Both the position numbers and the translations under genes were made by a program. DNA of 44,361 bases from an uncultured Prevotella sp. (GTDB taxonomy: Bacteria > Bacteroidota > Bacteroidia > Bacteroidales > Bacteroidaceae), in assembly GCA_946186115.1 (NCBI GenBank), contig CAMHLV010000019.1:1-44361 (forward strand), written 5' to 3'. Numbering within the stretch: position 1 is the stretch's first letter; every line of letters begins with the position of its first letter. Under the pieces are notes generated by a model. The model ran no database searches. It was not told the DNA's origin and was given only the letters and a program-made list of their open reading frames with translations. This document shows, piece after piece, positions 42,650 to 44,361 of this stretch.

Positions 42650-43818
42650 CTTATATTATTATTACGATTAAGAATCTCTGAGAATATTTGCTCAAGTTTA
42701 CGGCCTACAGCCTGGGGAGAAGCCATCTCGACTATCTGCTGCGACAGCATGCTGCCGTTCACATCAGCCGCCATCACCTTGTTCATGACAGTTGCCAATT
42801 CGGCGGCATTGCCAACGGGAACAATGGTACAACCTCCCTCAATCCGCAGGCAACGGGGAATACATTCGGTGGATATCACAGGGATTCCAGTGCTCATTGC
42901 CTCCAGCAGAACCAGAGGCTGAACCTCGCTGCGACTGGCCAGCACAAGGGCATCGCTGTGATACAACAGGTCGCGAACGTGCTGTCTGTCTATCCTGCCA
43001 TAAGCCTCGACGCCATTAATACCACGACGCTGTATTTCCTTGCGGCAACTGCTACCGTCAGTATTCGTTCCGGCTATATGCAACTCGGTCTTCACTCCCT
43101 GCTGCTGTAGTATCTTATAGGCATCGAACAGCACGTCGTAGCCTTTCAGAAAACTATAGTCGGCCAGACAGCAGAAACGGAACGGGCGTCCCTCGCGAGC
43201 CTCACGAGGCATATAACTGAAGAACTTAGTATCGATGGTGTTCGTGACATACTGCCAGCGGTAGTCGCTGCCATAGTAGCATGCGGTGTCGCCAACAAGT
43301 TCTTCTGACACAGTAATCACCATGTCGGCATTTTCGTAAGCCTGCCTCAGCAGAGGAATCTGCCAGGCTGAAGAGGGCGACTTGCCGAACTCTTGCTCCA
43401 GAAGTTTCTGCGACAGGTGCTCGGTGATGACATATGGTATTACGTGAGCCTTTGATATCTGCATGGCAGCATAGCCGGCCCATTTGGCGCAATGGGCATG
43501 CAGTATGTCGGGGCGACCATAACGCTTCACATAGTCGCCATACATCGACTGCACTATCGACAGCCAACGGTTGACATTACGACGGATAGTCTTGGGAAGT
43601 CCACGCTGATATGACTGGCAGACGGTGATACCCTCCATCACTTTCTCATGACGGCCATAAGGCAGAGTGATATAATCCGTGAAGCCTATTGACAATCCCA
43701 ACTGCACATTGCTCAAGATACGCACCTCATGGCCCAGGTCATGCATGGCACGAGCCTGATCCAGACAAAACATTCCACCATACGGCGGGAAGAAAGAAGG
43801 AATCTCAAGAATGTGCAT
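42646..43818 (-). CDS. GT4-family glycosyltransferase
   Basis: The 390-aa protein has the GT-B fold of retaining glycosyltransferases. The N-terminal domain starts LEIPSFFPPYGGMFCLDQAR, with DILHAHCAKWAGYAA (about 105-120). The C-terminal domain shows ADYSFLKGYDVLFDAYKIL and the donor-binding motif SRSEVQPLVLLEAMSTGIPV (about 296-315). It probably adds a sugar in LPS, capsule or exopolysaccharide synthesis; donor and acceptor are unknown. It overlaps the RluA-type gene by 4 bp. It lies downstream of rpsP beyond a terminator. No clear promoter is visible in the 65-nt gap. Confidence 0.9.
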   Translation of the reverse strand: MHILEIPSFFPPYGGMFCLDQARAMHDLGHEVRILSNVQLGLSIGFTDYITLPYGRHEKVMEGITVCQSYQRGLPKTIRRNVNRWLSIVQSMYGDYVKRYGRPDILHAHCAKWAGYAAMQISKAHVIPYVITEHLSQKLLEQEFGKSPSSAWQIPLLRQAYENADMVITVSEELVGDTACYYGSDYRWQYVTNTIDTKFFSYMPREAREGRPFRFCCLADYSFLKGYDVLFDAYKILQQQGVKTELHIAGTNTDGSSCRKEIQRRGINGVEAYGRIDRQHVRDLLYHSDALVLASRSEVQPLVLLEAMSTGIPVISTECIPRCLRIEGGCTIVPVGNAAELATVMNKVMAADVNGSMLSQQIVEMASPQAVGRKLEQIFSEILNRNNNIR

Positions 43819-43834
43819 GGATATTTAATAAATT

Positions 43835-43858
43835 GGGGACGGAATACATTCCGCCCCC
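43835..43858 (-). terminator. Terminator-like hairpin after rpsP
   Basis: GGGGACGGAAT (43835-43845) and ATTCCGCCCCC (43848-43858) form an 11-bp stem with one G-T pair. On the minus strand it is followed by AATTTATTAAAT. It separates rpsP from the glycosyltransferase gene. Confidence 0.7.
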
Positions 43859-43883
43859 ACGTGGATTTCGCTTTGAAAAGAAA

Positions 43884-44361
43884 TTAAGCCTCTGCAGGAG
43901 CCTCAGCCTCAGCAGCAGGAGCTTCAGCAGCAGCGGCAGCAGCCTCGGCCTCAGCCTTGGCAGCAGCTTCAGCAGCCTTCTTCTCTGCAACCTTCTTGGC
44001 AATCTCCTCGTTGACGGCCTTCTCTGCCTTCAGGGCAGCAGCGGCAGCGTCCTTCTTGGCCTTTGCTGCATCGGCAGCGATCTTCTGCAGACCGTTCTGC
44101 TTGTCAGCCTTCCATGCGTCGAACTTCTTCTGAGCAGCAGCCTCATCGAAAGCGCCCTTCTTCACGCCACCACGGAGGTGCTTCATCAGGTAAACGCCCT
44201 CACGGCTCAGGATGTTACGTACTGTGTCTGTGGGCTGAGCACCAGTCTCTACCCAATACAGTGCACGCTCGAAATTCAAATCTACTGTGGCAGGATTGGT
44301 GTTAGGATTGTAAGTACCAATCTTCTCAGTAAATTTACCATCACGTGGTGCTCTTGCGTCA
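43884..44361 (-). CDS. rpsP: 30S ribosomal protein S16 (5' end outside window)
   Basis: The visible 158 residues start [20 protein letters not shown], go on to [20 protein letters not shown] and then GVYLMKHL. This is the S16 core, a small-subunit assembly protein. The first roughly 25-30 residues and the start codon lie beyond position 44361. S16 normally ends soon after this core. Here about 90 more residues form a Lys/Ala/Glu-rich helical tail ([20 protein letters not shown], ending [13 protein letters not shown]), as seen in other Bacteroidetes from memory. A terminator-like hairpin follows. Confidence 0.95.
   Translation of the reverse strand, partial: DARAPRDGKFTEKIGTYNPNTNPATVDLNFERALYWVETGAQPTDTVRNILSREGVYLMKHLRGGVKKGAFDEAAAQKKFDAWKADKQNGLQKIAADAAKAKKDAAAAALKAEKAVNEEIAKKVAEKKAAEAAAKAEAEAAAAAAEAPAAEAEAPAEA

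Overview
The window looks like chromosomal DNA of a Bacteroidales bacterium, most likely Prevotella/Segatella-like. The evidence: promoters follow the Bacteroidetes TTTG-N19-21-TAnnTTTG form, Shine-Dalgarno sites are nearly absent, and the gene content is typical (DUF4270 lipoprotein, putative porin, TonB-dependent receptor with N-terminal carboxypeptidase-like domain, S16 with a long Ala/Lys/Glu tail, lone GT5 starch-synthase domain). Most of it is housekeeping DNA on short operons. No CRISPR array, intact insertion sequence, prophage or complete defence system is visible.

Layout. 1-4.8 kb: tRNA-Arg(ACG), dapA plus an AraC-type regulator, then a LytS/LytTR two-component pair. 4.9-8.7 kb (minus): MORN-repeat exported protein, YhcH-family protein and a glycogen branching enzyme with a lysine-rich tail. 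8.8-15.0 kb: kdsB, a short DnaJ protein, a periplasmic 5'-nucleotidase, nudC, a membrane-anchored MORN-GH25 muramidase and trmN6. 15.1-21.9 kb (plus): lon-tgt-lptG-DEAD-box helicase, then a small lytic-transglycosylase-like protein. 22.1-27.2 kb: TonB-dependent receptor and a methylmalonyl-CoA module (epimerase, carboxyltransferase, 49-aa accessory protein, biotin carrier). 27.3-28.1 kb: the only long stretch without an intact gene, holding an inverted-repeat element, a decayed coding fragment and 23-bp tandem repeats. 28.1-32.1 kb: panC-panD, and divergently a GT5-domain protein, a DUF4270 lipoprotein and a 43-aa protein. 32.1-36.7 kb: divergent pcrA/uvrD and uvrB around a 30-bp palindrome. 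36.8-39.9 kb: a translationally coupled trio ending in a putative porin. 39.9-44.4 kb: HD-domain protein and menA from interlocked divergent promoters, then a 50-aa membrane protein, RluA-type pseudouridine synthase, a GT4 glycosyltransferase and the 3' part of rpsP.

The most unusual signals are non-coding or small. (1) HD/menA promoters are interlocked: one 10-bp box, present as an inverted pair, supplies the -33 of one promoter and the -7 of the other. (2) Tandem duplications copy gene ends at three of the six convergent junctions. (3) The methylmalonyl-CoA operon ends in a terminator where a membrane beta subunit would be expected, next to mobile-element debris. (4) A 30-bp palindrome lies between two DNA-repair genes. 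(5) Tgt lacks most of its usual zinc ligands. (6) Several promoters lie so close to the start codon that leaderless mRNAs are predicted. Four genes of 43-55 aa are described. I did not find a convincing complete new biological system.
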